A DNA stretch of 64,000 bases from Odontocerum albicorne (lineage: Eukaryota; Arthropoda; Insecta; Trichoptera; Odontoceridae): assembly GCA_949825065.1 (NCBI GenBank), contig OX463844.1:620001-684000 (forward strand). The letters run 5' to 3'. Below, piece by piece: positions 45,136 to 56,114 of this stretch. How positions within the stretch are numbered: the stretch's first letter is position 1; the number at the start of each line of letters is the position of its first letter. The notes below the pieces were generated by a model, which did not search any database, was not told where the DNA came from, and saw only the letters and a program-made list of their open reading frames with translations. The position numbers and the translations under genes were made by a program.

Positions 45136-45769
45136 GGCCGTGGCCACACCAAAGTGCTTCGCTAGGTGATACATGACTAATGACTAATAGATTTCATGAA
45201 TGGCCCCACCAAAGTACTTCGCACAAATTTATTTGACATTTGGGAGCGGTTGAGTTAACAAACGATGCCACACTCAAAACTAACCAATTTCATTACAACT
45301 TACCTTATCTCTATTTACTTCCTGTGCAATTTTATTACAGGTACATTTTCGTATAATTTGCTCGATGGGTTCTACAAAGGCTCTCATTTATACACCATAA
45401 AATTAATGACAATAAAATTAACCAACACGTCGTGTTGGTTAATTTTATTTCGTCACTGTGATTTTACAAAATGGCGGAAGTTTTAATAACAGCTGTGTAT
45501 AAAAGGAAGCCTTTGTAGAACCCATCGAGCAAATTATACAAAAATGTACCTGTAATAAAATCATTTGGAATGAAGTTGCACAGGAAGTAAATAAAGATAA
45601 GGTAAGTTGTAATGAAATTGGTTAGTTTTGAGAGTGGCATCGTTTGTTGACTCAACCGCTCCCAAATGTCAAATAAATTTGTGTGAAGCACTTTGGTGTG
45701 GTCATGCATGAAATATATTAGTCATTAGTCACGTATCACCTAGCTAAGGATTTTGGTGTGGCCACGGCC
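45136..45769. mobile_element. Harbinger-type foldback element, 634 bp
   Basis: TAA flanks both ends (45,133-45,135 and 45,770-45,772). The ends are GGCCGTGGCCACACCAAA and its reverse complement, and the two arms mirror each other for nearly 300 bp each. They meet near a small palindrome (ACCAACACGTCGTGTTGGT, 45,421-45,439). A three-base TWA duplication with such ends indicates PIF/Harbinger. No DDE transposase is present, but each arm includes part of a MADF-like coding exon. Confidence 0.8.
45471..45601 (+). pseudogene. MADF/Myb-like exon inside the Harbinger foldback
   Basis: From ATG at 45,471 the frame reads MAEVLITAVYKRKPL, then a stop where MADF domains have W, then NPSSKLYKN. After a one-base frame change it reads IIWNEVAQEVNKDK, ending at AAG followed by GTAAGT, a consensus splice donor. 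Spacing of the aromatic residues and the YK motif fits a MADF domain, the DNA-binding partner often encoded by Harbinger elements. The stop and frameshift make it non-functional. The left arm holds an inverted, internally deleted copy. Confidence 0.65.
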
Positions 45770-45881
45770 TAAGTCAGTGGTTTATTTTGAAAGGAATTAT
45801 TTATTTATCAATTTGACGCTTCATTATAAAACAATCAGTTAGGACTACTGCCAGATGACATTATCTTCCAATCGACCTGAT

Positions 45882-46112
45882 AAAAATGATGATGATATCT
45901 CACTTTATATAAAAAAAGTCCGTCTTTGTGGGGTTCGTGGACATATGCTCACGTATGTGTTTATGGATTTCGTGGGGATGGATAGTCATTTGAATGATTT
46001 ATGCGACCACGTAACTTGCTTCATTTAATTTTGTCTGGTTAGTTGGAAGAGATTACCGCCTGGCAATAAGCCCGCCAGATTGTATTTGCAATAAAAGTGT
46101 TAAATAAATATA
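45882..46112 (+). repeat. LINE A 3' UTR and tail
   Basis: ATATCTCACTTTATATAAAA, GGACATATGCTCACGTATGT, ATGGATTTCGTGGGGATGG, TGCGACCACGTAACTTGC, then GTTGGAAGAGATTACCGCCT and GGCAATAAGCCCGCCAG, with an (AAAT)n tail. Nearly identical to 39,570-39,781. Confidence 0.8.
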
Positions 46113-46139
46113 TAAATAAAAGTTAACGAAGAAAACTTA

Positions 46140-46610
46140 CATGGTCGAAAAAATATTCGAATGATTATTCACCTTTACGAAATTCATGAAAAATATACAA
46201 TTAAAAAATAAAAGTGAGAATTATCATTTAAAAGGAAAAGGAAGAGATTGTGGAGATGAAATAAATATCATGAATGTTATATGTTATATAACTGATTTGA
46301 AATTAAGAATTTTTAAAACATGCCAATGAAGAAACGAACCTTGCATTGGTTTGTAACAGATTCCAGAGGCTCACTGCATGGGCAGTAAAAGATGATGTAA
46401 AAAAAAGAGCGGTGAACTGGGAAAGTCAATAAACAATTTCCGCTTGAGCGTAGCACTAGTCCGTGATTTTTGTCGAGATAAGAGGGAGCGGCGGGACAGT
46501 TAAGAATATTATACGAAAGTGACCGAATGTTAATTTTACGCCCATTTTTCACGTGCAACCAGTTCAGCTCCTTCTGATATGAAATTATGTGATTGTTCTT
46601 TTTCATGTTG
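46140..46610 (-). pseudogene. LINE A, 5'-truncated copy
   Basis: The minus strand reads YQKELNWLHVKNGRKINIRS, then LSYNILNCPAAPSYLDKNHG, LVLRSSGNCLLTFPVHRSFF and then degraded ORF. It extends further upstream than the other copies, showing the VKNGR...PSYL region. It lies tail-to-tail with the plus copy ending at 46,112. Confidence 0.7.
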
Positions 46611-46689
46611 AAAATAAACGTTAGAAAAATGTTTTTATTTGTCCAGCTGTAACCACATTTTGAAAATAACTTATGAACAAATCATTAAT

Positions 46690-46975
46690 TATCTTCGTCG
46701 TCGACGCTGGACCTCGTAGTTGAGGGTCCCCTCGCCATTTCAACTTCAATTGGAAAGCGAAGCTCTGTCATTGAATTTTATTTATTTTCTACTCTTTAAA
46801 ATAATGAACCGTTAGACACAAGTAAACTCACCGACCACACTGCTGGACTGCATTTGCACTAGGTGGAAAAAATACCTGTCTAATTTGAGGGGAGAAGCAT
46901 AGCACAGGGTTTGAAATGGTGACCTTCCGCATGGAAATTCAATGTGTTACCAACACGGCCATGCCCTTCACAACG
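46690..46975 (-). mobile_element. SINE-like element, family C, minus copy
   Basis: The minus strand reads GGGCATGGCCGTGTTGGTAA (A-box region), then a degenerate B box TTTCAAACCC, GTGGTCGGTGAGTTTACTTG, TCTAACGGTTCATT, and AGGGGACCCTCAACTACGAG, then CGTCGACGACGAAG. Parallels 5783-6150 along its whole length. Confidence 0.65.
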
Positions 46976-47534
46976 ACATTCGATCTGATCACAAAACCTC
47001 TTACTCCATTTTTTAGGCCCTGCCATCATTTCTTAGGATCAAGATCATCATGCCATATTAACCACCCTTTTGCAGTACAAGCGATGTCTTGTTCTACGAG
47101 TATGTAACGTTTTCTATATTGAGCATTCCGCTGTCTTTTCTCTTATTTGCTACGTCGTATGGTGCCCAGCATATGTTATTTTTGTCTTTTAAAATACCAA
47201 CCAGAATTGACCGCTTATAGCTCTCACTCTCCTTTCTGAAAGAATCCTCTCATCAAGCACTTTAATACTAGATTCATTGGTTCTCGGTTACCCTTATTCC
47301 AACCCATTGTCCTTTGTTCTCCGAATGACTGTTCTGTCCCGGTTCCGGTTGTGCCTTTAATAAGAAAAATCCACCTTATCGAGTACCATGTTCCTCTTAG
47401 TTCGTTAATTTTAGCAACGTCAGGGAGTTATTTCAAAGCTATAGTGGGTTGATGTGCGGTATTACACTGGAGTTCGGTGAAGAAGTCTTGAATGCCATGG
47501 GGTTTTATCCCGCCTAGTATTCGGTGGTTTAAGG

Positions 47535-47700
47535 ATATTTATGACAGCAGTGTGGCTGGTGAGTTAGTTAGTGTGCAACAGTTTACTCACTAAAAGTGGA
47601 GAAAATAAAGAAACAAATCTCTACGGCACAGCTTTGATTTCCAACTGAAATCGGGGAGATCCTCGACTACGAGGCCCAGCAACGACGAGGAGTGATATAA
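47535..47700 (+). mobile_element. Family C, 3' part
   Basis: GCAGTGTGGCTGGTGAGTTA, then GGGGAGATCCTCGACTACGA, GGCCCAGCAACGACGAGGAG. The tRNA-like head is missing. Confidence 0.55.
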
Positions 47701-47704
47701 ATAA

Positions 47705-48295
47705 GGCAATGTATAGGAAAGCATGAAATATCGTTTAATCATTTTATTAATGGTTAGTTTCTTTGAGTGTTATTTCTAATAGTTGTTTTTATCTCTTATA
47801 ATGGATAACTTAATTGGGTGTAACCTGTATTAACATAAAAATGCCATAAAATAAAATATGCCACACTCCCTTAATTTTCAGGTCACCCTCATTTCGAGTG
47901 TCGTGATAAACATTATCATCAAACTAAAGCTCCTGAATAAAGTAATTGAAAGAGAAAATCAATTGACTTGAAAAAAAAAAAAATCACTATAAAGTTTATA
48001 AACAGTATAGGTTATCCCTCGTAATCGAGAGGGGTTGTGCGTGTAATATTTTATTGTGTGCAAATTGTTACATTTCAGCAAACACAGTCTTGCCAAATCA
48101 AATACAAAACTCCGATGGCAAGGAAATCACATTTTCATGACAAAAAGTAGGTAAAATCTGCAATAGCCTTTCGTTAGGTGCTGGAGTTTTTATACTGATT
48201 GAAAGTGCCATAAGAATTTATGATCAGTATTTTATTCAGTGCAGTACATCCAGGTGTTGTAATTGTAAAACGATAATATTTTTTGACCAATTAAA
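47705..48295. other. Unassigned stretch
   Basis: No gene or repeat is recognised. Confidence 0.3.
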
Positions 48296-48309
48296 AATAT
48301 GTTATCTGT

Positions 48310-48595
48310 GTAAACAGCCACAGCGTAAACCAAACTATTGTAGATATATTGTAATTTGTTTTATCAAACACTGTTTTTTTCCATTTTTTGTAACGGTATA
48401 ACCCTACTGGTTTCAAGGTTTTCACTTCATCATCAGGGGAGCACAAACAAGACTGAATTCTGTTTGAACTGGTAACAAGATACACTTTTCTAACGGTTGG
48501 GGACATTCTAGTTGGGGACTGGGGGATGAGTGAGGCATGGGACGACCTCGGCGAGCAGCGGAGAGATTCTTGGTATATATGTGTTTGCCATCATA
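48310..48595 (-). mobile_element. Penelope-like terminal arm (family 1)
   Basis: Homologous to 38,340-38,590 of the foldback: TTTTATCAAACACTG, TTGTAACGGTATAACCC, the hammerhead, GGGGACTGGGGGATGAG-like and CGGCGAGCAGCGGAGAGATT, then CTTGGTATATATGTGTTTGC. The homology stops near 48,595, where the other foldback continues into its right arm. Confidence 0.65.
48403..48440 (-). ncRNA. Hammerhead ribozyme, minus copy, weakened
   Basis: The minus strand holds CTGATGA, GAAG...CCTT (one stem mismatch), GAAA and ACCAGT followed by A. The core bases are conserved, but stems II and III have mismatches. Confidence 0.5.
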
Positions 48596-48759
48596 TGAGT
48601 CAAAACTTATCCGATGAAGGAGTAAGGCGTCCTACAACTGGACCGAGACTCCGAACGAGATATTCATCACTTGGCGATAGCCACACTGTTGATGTCTACC
48701 TACTCCCCCTTCCATTACTAGCCACTTCTCCCCCCTCCCTCTCCTGTACCTATTACAAT

Positions 48760-48900
48760 TAAAAAAAAAATTTTTTTAACATAATTTAGTTCAATTTCAC
48801 CTGACTAAGAAGACGGAAGTCATTGAAACCGGTAGGAAACTCGAATAGAACAGTAGTAAATATACCATAAGTGTTTTATTAAAAATTATAAACATGACAC
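48760..48900 (+). mobile_element. Second Penelope-type end with a divergent hammerhead-like motif
   Basis: CTGACTAAGAAGACGGAAGT, then CATTGAAACCGGTAGG (48,801-48,836) keeps CTGA, a GAC/GTC stem, GAAA and the ACCGGT palindrome, but replaces the NGA core triplet with CTA. The flank TACCATAAGTGTTTTATTAA differs from family 1, so this is another subfamily or a decayed copy. Confidence 0.45.
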
Positions 48901-48904
48901 CACA

Positions 48905-49880
48905 AAGTGATACGAACGTATTTTTTAAGATTCAAGAAATGAATGACCATAACTACGGAAATCCTATAACTATCCTTTCAATTTTATGTTAATTATTATT
49001 TGAATTTCCTTGATTTAGTCTAATCTGCGTTCAGATAAAATTATTTCCTTAATGCTCATTTTCTTCGCGTATCGTACACTGTATTCTATCTTCAGTACGG
49101 CTTCCTATAATTGCATATTCTGCTAGGAAAATTCTTTCAGTCTTTGTCGTTAATGCTACTAAATAATAATGCGGTGGTTTCTTGAAGCAGCCATGCATAT
49201 TATAAATTCATTGGAGAATATTATACTGTATAATGAAATAAACTCGATGTTTTATTTAGCTTTTCTGGAGGCAGGAAATATTTTGTTTCCTTTCTATTTT
49301 TGTTGTTGATTTTTTTACTAAATAACTTTTGTATAAGATTTACGAATGCAAAAAATAAATCAAACAAATACGTTTAAAGATTTTCCAGCATTATTATTCT
49401 AAATTGGATTTTTCATATTCAAGTTTTTTCGGTACACACTTGCTATAGACTTTTTTTTCTATTGTAAACTAAGTTATTAACACAGTTCTATAAAATGCAT
49501 CTTTTGAGAAATCAATTTGCTGAGATTGCCGTTTTTTTTTTCAAAGTTTGTTAAGATAAACGAAGGCTTATAGCAAATTTGTGAAATGTTAAATTTATTG
49601 TAAATGGTTGGAGTATTTTTGAATTTTAACGATTTTTTATCACTGTGATATATAAATAAACTGTGTTAAGTGAAAAAATATTTAAATCATTTTGATTTGC
49701 ACACTAAAATTGTTTATTGTGTTGTTTGAATCGTTTTATACTGTAATGTATCTTTTATTTGCTTTACATGTAATTGTTTTATAAAGATTTTTTTTAAATA
49801 TTTGTCTTTTACAAAGAATGAAACGCTTATTAGATATTAAAAAAAAATATATTTTTTTAAGATACTTTGCTCCGTTGATG
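48905..49880. other. Unassigned AT-rich stretch
   Basis: No gene or repeat family is recognised. Confidence 0.3.
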
Positions 49881-50610
<730 letters not shown>

Positions 50611-50844
50611 TGTTATATTTTGTATAAACATATTATAATAACAAAAATATTAATAAAAGTGGAAAAACCTTTTTAATTTTTCATTTTGATTGTGATATAC
50701 GGTTGATAAACTTTTTGAAAGTTTGTCCCAGTGGTAACCATGTTTGCTTAGCACCAAGATCTCATAATAATAATAATAATAATGAAAAGAGAACTAATAT
50801 AACACCATTTAGAAAACACGTTTCAATCAAGGACGCTGTAACTG

Positions 50845-51042
50845 GGGAACATTTTTTTTATTTAATCTGGCGAGTTTATCGCCATGTGGCAATCTCTTCC
50901 AACCAACAAGAAAGATGTTTTTATGGGCTCTAAGTAAAAACCATACTGGATTCCTATTTAAAAAATGGGTTCCAGCGAGGATCGAACCCGCAACCTCCGG
51001 ATCGGCAGACAAGCGTCTTACCACCAGACCACGGAGGTCATC
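50845..51042 (-). mobile_element. Complete tRNA-headed SINE
   Basis: The minus strand starts at GACCTCCGTGGTCTGGTGGT, with A-box TGGTCTGGTGG and B box GGGTTCGATCC. GGAATCCAGTATGGTTTTTA and the tail GTTGGTTGGAAGAGATTGCC, then ACATGGCGATAAACTCGCC and an A-rich end follow. At about 195 bp it is the most complete copy here. Acceptor-stem halves do not pair, so it is a SINE and not a tRNA gene. Confidence 0.75.
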
Positions 51043-51340
51043 TTACTTTATTGAATGATTAAAAATATTACAAAAAAAACAATACGTTGAATATAAGGAT
51101 AGGATAGGTGGCGGGTTTTATTCCCGATTGGACCCGCATGGTTTTACTTGGAAGCCTTTTTTCATTTGATGCTTCACATAAACTTTTGGAGTGCTGTCCA
51201 GGTGTAACAGAATTGCGCAATTTTAATTCTTTACATTTTTTCAAATAATTTCTTACTCTTAGCCTTCTTTCGATAAAACTATATTTTTTAAGTTTTTCTC
51301 TTCGTTTTTTTCTTTCATCATACGTCTTAATATAATATTA

Positions 51341-51520
51341 AAATTGGTAGTGCGTACATAAGAAAATTGGTGGTGCGGACATAAGAAAATTGGTGGTGCT
51401 GACATAAGAAAATTGGTGGTGCGGACATAAGAAAATTGGTGGTGCTGACATAAGAAAATTGGTGGTGCGTACATAAAACAAATGGTGGTGCGTAGATAAA
51501 AAATTTGTTGGTGCGGACTT
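51341..51520. repeat. 23-bp minisatellite, about 8 copies
   Basis: Units of AAGAAAATTGGTGGTGCGGA, then CAT, with alternating CGGA/CTGA/CGTA variants. Confidence 0.9.
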
Positions 51521-51571
51521 AACAAAAATTACATTTTATTTTACTTCGATAATTTAACTTTCGGTCTAGAG

Positions 51572-51645
51572 CAGTGTTTCCCAACGTGTTTTGAGCAATG
51601 CCCCACCTAAGCCTTTATAAAATTCTTATGCCCCCCTACGTAACG
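51572..51645 (+). mobile_element. hAT-like terminal fragment
   Basis: CAGTGTTTCCCAACGTG followed by GCAATGCCCCACC and TATGCCCCCC resembles the ends of hAT-superfamily elements (CAGTG-start, CCCAAC, then GCCCCC). The opposite end and an 8-bp duplication were not found. Confidence 0.4.
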
Positions 51646-51667
51646 TTGACGCGACAAAGCGATCAAA

Positions 51668-51736
51668 CAGCTAACGTCACTCCACTGTCGCGTATTACGT
51701 CACGGCGTATACGCGACAGTGGAGTGAAGTTAGCTG
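51668..51736. repeat. 27-bp inverted repeat (hairpin)
   Basis: Arms 51,668-51,694 and 51,710-51,736 match at 26 of 27 positions around a 15-nt loop (AGCTAACGTCACTCCACTG ... CAGTGGAGTGAAGTTAGCT). It may be the inner part of the adjoining hAT-like element or an independent palindrome. Confidence 0.8.
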
Positions 51737-52029
51737 CGATCCGGATTGCTATATCTGTTATACTTGTATCATGCTCGTGAACCATGGACCTCTGGAGCTT
51801 GCAGTTTGTCATCTCATATGTTTGAAATACTACAAACTTATACACATGAAGAGGCGGCAACAATCACACACGTTTACAATTTTACTTCACCGGGATTCTG
51901 ATTTTTTCGAGTGTCATCGGGAACCTGCCGATTGGAAGTCAAACATTTCACCAACTTGACCGTAGAGGCCGTCGTCATTTCCGTGTTTTTTATCAATATC
52001 ATATTTTTTTATTAATATCATATTCACGT

Positions 52030-52080
52030 TTTTAGAAGCAATGTGTACTAGTTACACATCACATGGAAGGAAGGGTTAAT
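52030..52080 (-). repeat. Family D end fragment
   Basis: TTTTAGAAGCAATGTGTACT, then AGTTACACATCACATGGAAG and GAAGGGTTAA equals the end of family D at 40.98-41.03 kb. Confidence 0.65.
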
Positions 52081-52239
52081 AAAACGGAATGTAGTGAAAA
52101 TCTGTTTGCTGCCTATATATTATCAATAAAGACATGGCTTACTTGTGATGATGTTTTCTTTCAGCATTCATTCTCAAACAATTTTGGAAAATCTTCGCAG
52201 CGTCAGGGGTATAATATTTCGGCAGTAATTGAAAAGGTT

Positions 52240-52455
52240 CTCAAAAAGACTTTCCGGGCGGGCACGGAGTTGTCCCACAGCGCAGCGAGTGTCGTCGTGT
52301 CGCCTTCCCGCCTCCTGAATATTCACCCCCCGCTAAAACTTTCAGTCGAGTTCAGCAGAGTTCCGGGCCGGTTCCTGGTTGGGACCACACCGACATGCCC
52401 TGCCGGTGGCGCCCTGCTCTGCCCGGCCGAGCCGCCGCCGCCACCGACATGACTT
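52240..52455. other. CpG-rich island-like segment
   Basis: About 210 bp of strongly GC-rich sequence (TTTCCGGGCGGGCACGGAG; GCCGAGCCGCCGCCGCCACC). An open frame of 129 codons (52,063-52,452) crosses it without a known domain. It could be a promoter or first-exon remnant, but no splice structure or downstream gene is visible. Confidence 0.35.
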
Positions 52456-52459
52456 TAAT

Positions 52460-54415
52460 TAAAATTTCTTGTGTGTTTCGGAGTTTTAACATTAAATTTG
52501 ACGGGAAATTTCAACCGATGGTGATGGAAACTCTTGCTTCTTCTGTTTTAATAATTACAAACAAACTTTACTTAGTCCTATTTTTTAATTCTAACAAATC
52601 AAAGTAAAAAAAAATCAGATTTTTTAAATCTTTTCAAACTGATCCCATTAACACAATATGCCCCTATTCAGTTCGATCCCACAACAACCCACACTGTTAT
52701 AGGGGACAAACTTAGTCTCTATCCAACGTGATCTACACCAGAATATCAGATTTTTTTTATGAACTTGACGTCACGTAGTGACGAAGAAAGATCTGTTCAA
52801 AGAGACTCCTCCGGTGGCGACATACAAGTACCCGTTGGTTCATTTGGTCGTGTTACAGTCTTCCCAAACATCTTGTTACTTGCATGCTTGTTTTATAGTC
52901 TTTTTGCTGAATCTTTGGTCTTTCTACGTGGATGAATCAACAAAAATCGTACCCATAACCCAGGGACTGTAAGACAAGCGTATTATTAACCAAGTTTCAT
53001 AAGTCGTTTAAATTATTATTGAAATGATAAAAAATGTAAATGTAAGTTCTTGAATGTAAAATGATAGACGTAAGCTAATAAGCAAAATATTATTTATTTT
53101 TACTTTTTGATATTTATTTATAAAAAAAAAACAGTTATTTATTTTTTATTTTTCCCATGTATTTGAAACAAACATTGTCTTTCAATTAATTGAACCACCT
53201 TATTAAAACTTCAATCGAAACCTGTTATTAAATTTATAAAACGTAGAATTTAGACTGTACTATTCATTCCGCATGAATGCCAAAAATAGCACTCGGTGTG
53301 GTAAGATGCGGGCTGCTGACTCTAGACGGTTCCGTATCGCATAATCAATTGTGTTTATTGTTGAATTTCTTAAATTTTGAAATGATTTTAACTTGTGTAC
53401 TTCCTTACTTACGAATTAGTTTATTGATGTTAATGTATCTTTTGTTTGGTTTTGTGAAATTATTATAAATAGTTTTTTAAATTTTAAGATTGTTTTATAA
53501 ATATAGTAAATGAAGCACTTACGATTTTTTTAATAATTTGACAAGATATGGTGAATTGTAGCGTCGATGAAAAAAGAGATTTTATCTTTTGTTCATAATG
53601 AAAATAGATTTTAATAAGCATAGAATAAATTTTATAACGAAGCTAAATACGTCTTTTCAATAAAACTCTTTCCATTATATTTCCCAACCAACTGTTCGAT
53701 ATGTAAATAGGATATTGATGGACCCAGAAATACCAAATATATTTATATATCTCTAAGTTGGTTCTCAGAAAACCCTTTTTGTTAAAAAAGCAATTTTTGA
53801 AACAGCTTCCGATGTAAATTTCAGTCTTTTGTACCATTATTTTTTACATTACTTCAAAGCCCTCGGCCCGTGTCTTAGTAACACCACCAGAGAATTATTT
53901 ATTTTGTAGAAAATAATTAATTTAATTTCCGGAAAATCATATTTTCATTTTTGAAATTTTTTTTTTTTGTTATCGGAGAATAATTTGTTACTTATCATAT
54001 AAATCAAACAGACCAAAGAAAACAACGAAGGTTACATGATCATAAGAACGTTAAGTTACGGCTCATTTTTTTTCAAACATTATAAAGAAAAAAATAAATT
54101 CAATTTAATCAATCGATGAAAAAAGGAATGAATGATGTAAAAAACGAATGGGAAAGAAGTACGTACCATATCTGAAGTATACTTTTTCTAATTTTGTTTT
54201 AAACAAATCAATAACGGGGCAAGTCTAACGTTAGTTGTAACTGATATCAAAGTTACCGTTGTCAGTAAAGGATGAAATAAAAAAAGAAATCGATGATCTG
54301 AAAAAAGTCAATACACAATGTTAACTTTAATGCAACGTAAGTTTTAAAAATGAACATGAACAGTATAAGAAATTAGTTAAGAACCCGCATTGCTACTTTT
54401 ATATCGCATAATTTG
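52460..54415. other. Unassigned AT-rich stretch
   Basis: No gene or repeat family is recognised in nearly 2 kb. Confidence 0.3.
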
Positions 54416-54424
54416 GACGCCCTT

Positions 54425-54520
54425 CGTCGATTAAATGGTAACACGCATGACCTCCACCCGGGGATTTCGGATTCAATTTCGGTTGATACTCGAAATAAAT
54501 GATACCAGTCTGGTTATAAT
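54425..54520 (+). mobile_element. tRNA-like SINE head fragment
   Basis: AAATGGTAACACGCATGACC, then GGATTCAATTTCGGTTGATA and TACCAGTCTGGTTATAATAC follow the SINE head-link order, with a degenerate B box. Confidence 0.4.
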
Positions 54521-54524
54521 ACCA

Positions 54525-55830
54525 ACACACGTTAGATGTGCGCGAGTGTTGTTATCATTTTATGTATAGAATAGTATTACTAACACGCGGGATGATGAAG
54601 CGCAAGTTCCGTGCCAACTTCAATGTTTATAAACCGGAAGACTCGATAAATGGGTTCAAAGATAATACTTTCTCCCAGCCATGCTTTTCAATATGTACAA
54701 TTCATCAGTTCGTATATGTTGAACGCACAATATGAGTGAAAATTGTTTCAATAGGTTATAAAAAAACAAATTCAATATTTTTAAAATTACACCAATTACT
54801 GGAAAACAAGAGACAGGCAAAAAGCTACAATCATTCAAGAATAATATCATTGAAGAGAAATATGATTTTTAAAATTGCTGTTTGATGCGATCCAACGAGA
54901 GCCTTATGGTATCTGGTTTCACAGTCTTACAGCAGGAATAACGTGAATAATGAAGAAGGTTGAATTTTTTGCTAAAACTTCACCCTTAAAAAGTAAAAAC
55001 GTCCTTTAAGATATTTATGATAAAACAGAAGTAAGAGCTTTTTTGTAAGCCATCGGGGAGTAAAACTTAGCCCCCGGGTGATAGACACGCTCTGTTAACA
55101 AAACTACAAAGGTCGTCTGCTGTTTATAAAAAATATTTGGTTTTAAAAAAAATTGGAATAAATAATCCTTTGTGTGATAAGTGTTATGGAAAAGAATACT
55201 CCTCGACAACGAACCCGCCAAATTTCAAAATTGTTAAATGAAGTGGGAATAACATGTATTCTGTATACCATATGTTATATATAAAATGCCATCGCTGTTA
55301 CGTTCTTCAAATATAACCCTTGCATTATTTTCTCAATGAAGATGTATTTCATTGTATGCATTGAATTTTGAAATGCAAAATATCTCGACTCATACCCATT
55401 TATAAAAGAAGAACAAACAAAATGTTACATACTAAAGACCCATTGCCATACTCTCTTCTGTAGCCAAATTGCTTGTTACACCTATTGATTGTGTGTTAAG
55501 ATTGTAGCGACCATGCGTGCGGTCACTGAACCCACTGAGGCGATCTTTGGCCGCTCGGTCATTGAACTTGCTCTGTAAGGAATGCGAGACAGCACTGGGC
55601 AAAGGTCGCCGCGCGATCATTTAACTCACTAGTAGCGAACAGCGAGAACGAGACGCCGACATATCTCTTGCCTCTCCTACAGACCGTAGTATGAAATGTA
55701 TATGGAACGGATGGCAATAACCATGTGTCCGGCGAAGCGAGACGGGGACATGTTCTGCGCCGTTCTATACATTGATGATGAAAAATGGTTTGAAAATGGT
55801 GATTAAAAAAAATGGAGGTGAAAAATGTTT
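54525..55830. other. Unassigned stretch with a GC-richer part
   Basis: No gene is recognised. Around 55,505-55,620 the motif GGTCA(C/T)TGAAC occurs twice (GCGGTCACTGAACC, CTCGGTCATTGAAC), which may be part of an unidentified DNA element. Confidence 0.3.
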
Positions 55831-55834
55831 GAAA

Positions 55835-56110
55835 GGGATCTTCATGAATAATATAGTTTAAGCGGTCCTCATCGAAGTCCACTGGTCGTCCGGAACGCTC
55901 CATGCCTTTCAGGTCGAAATTACTGTCTTTGAAATGCAAAAACCATCGACGAGCTGTCCTTGAATTCATAACATCTTCACCGTACACTTCGCAAATATCG
56001 CGAGCAGCTTTATTTCCTCGATTGAACGCGAACAGAAGGAGGTGTCGAAAATGCTCACTTTCGTCTACTTGACATTCTATAATATTTTGAAGGCTTGTAA
56101 CCAAATAAAA
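55835..56110 (-). pseudogene. mariner transposase N-terminal fragment
   Basis: The minus strand reads HFRHLLLFAFNRGNKAARDI, then CEVYGEDVMNSRTARRWFLH, FKDSNFDLKGMERSGRP and FDEDRLNYIIHEDP. This is the paired helix-turn-helix DNA-binding half of mariner transposases, including the RSGRP linker. After EDP the homology stops in low-complexity sequence, so the catalytic domain is missing. It belongs to a different insertion from the C-terminal fragment at 31.2 kb. Confidence 0.82.
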
Positions 56111-56114
56111 TAAT

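Noticed and set aside
45464..45709. 81-residue minus-strand frame as a membrane protein
   Set aside because: It is antisense to the MADF-like exon in the Harbinger foldback; the hydrophobic look comes from base composition.
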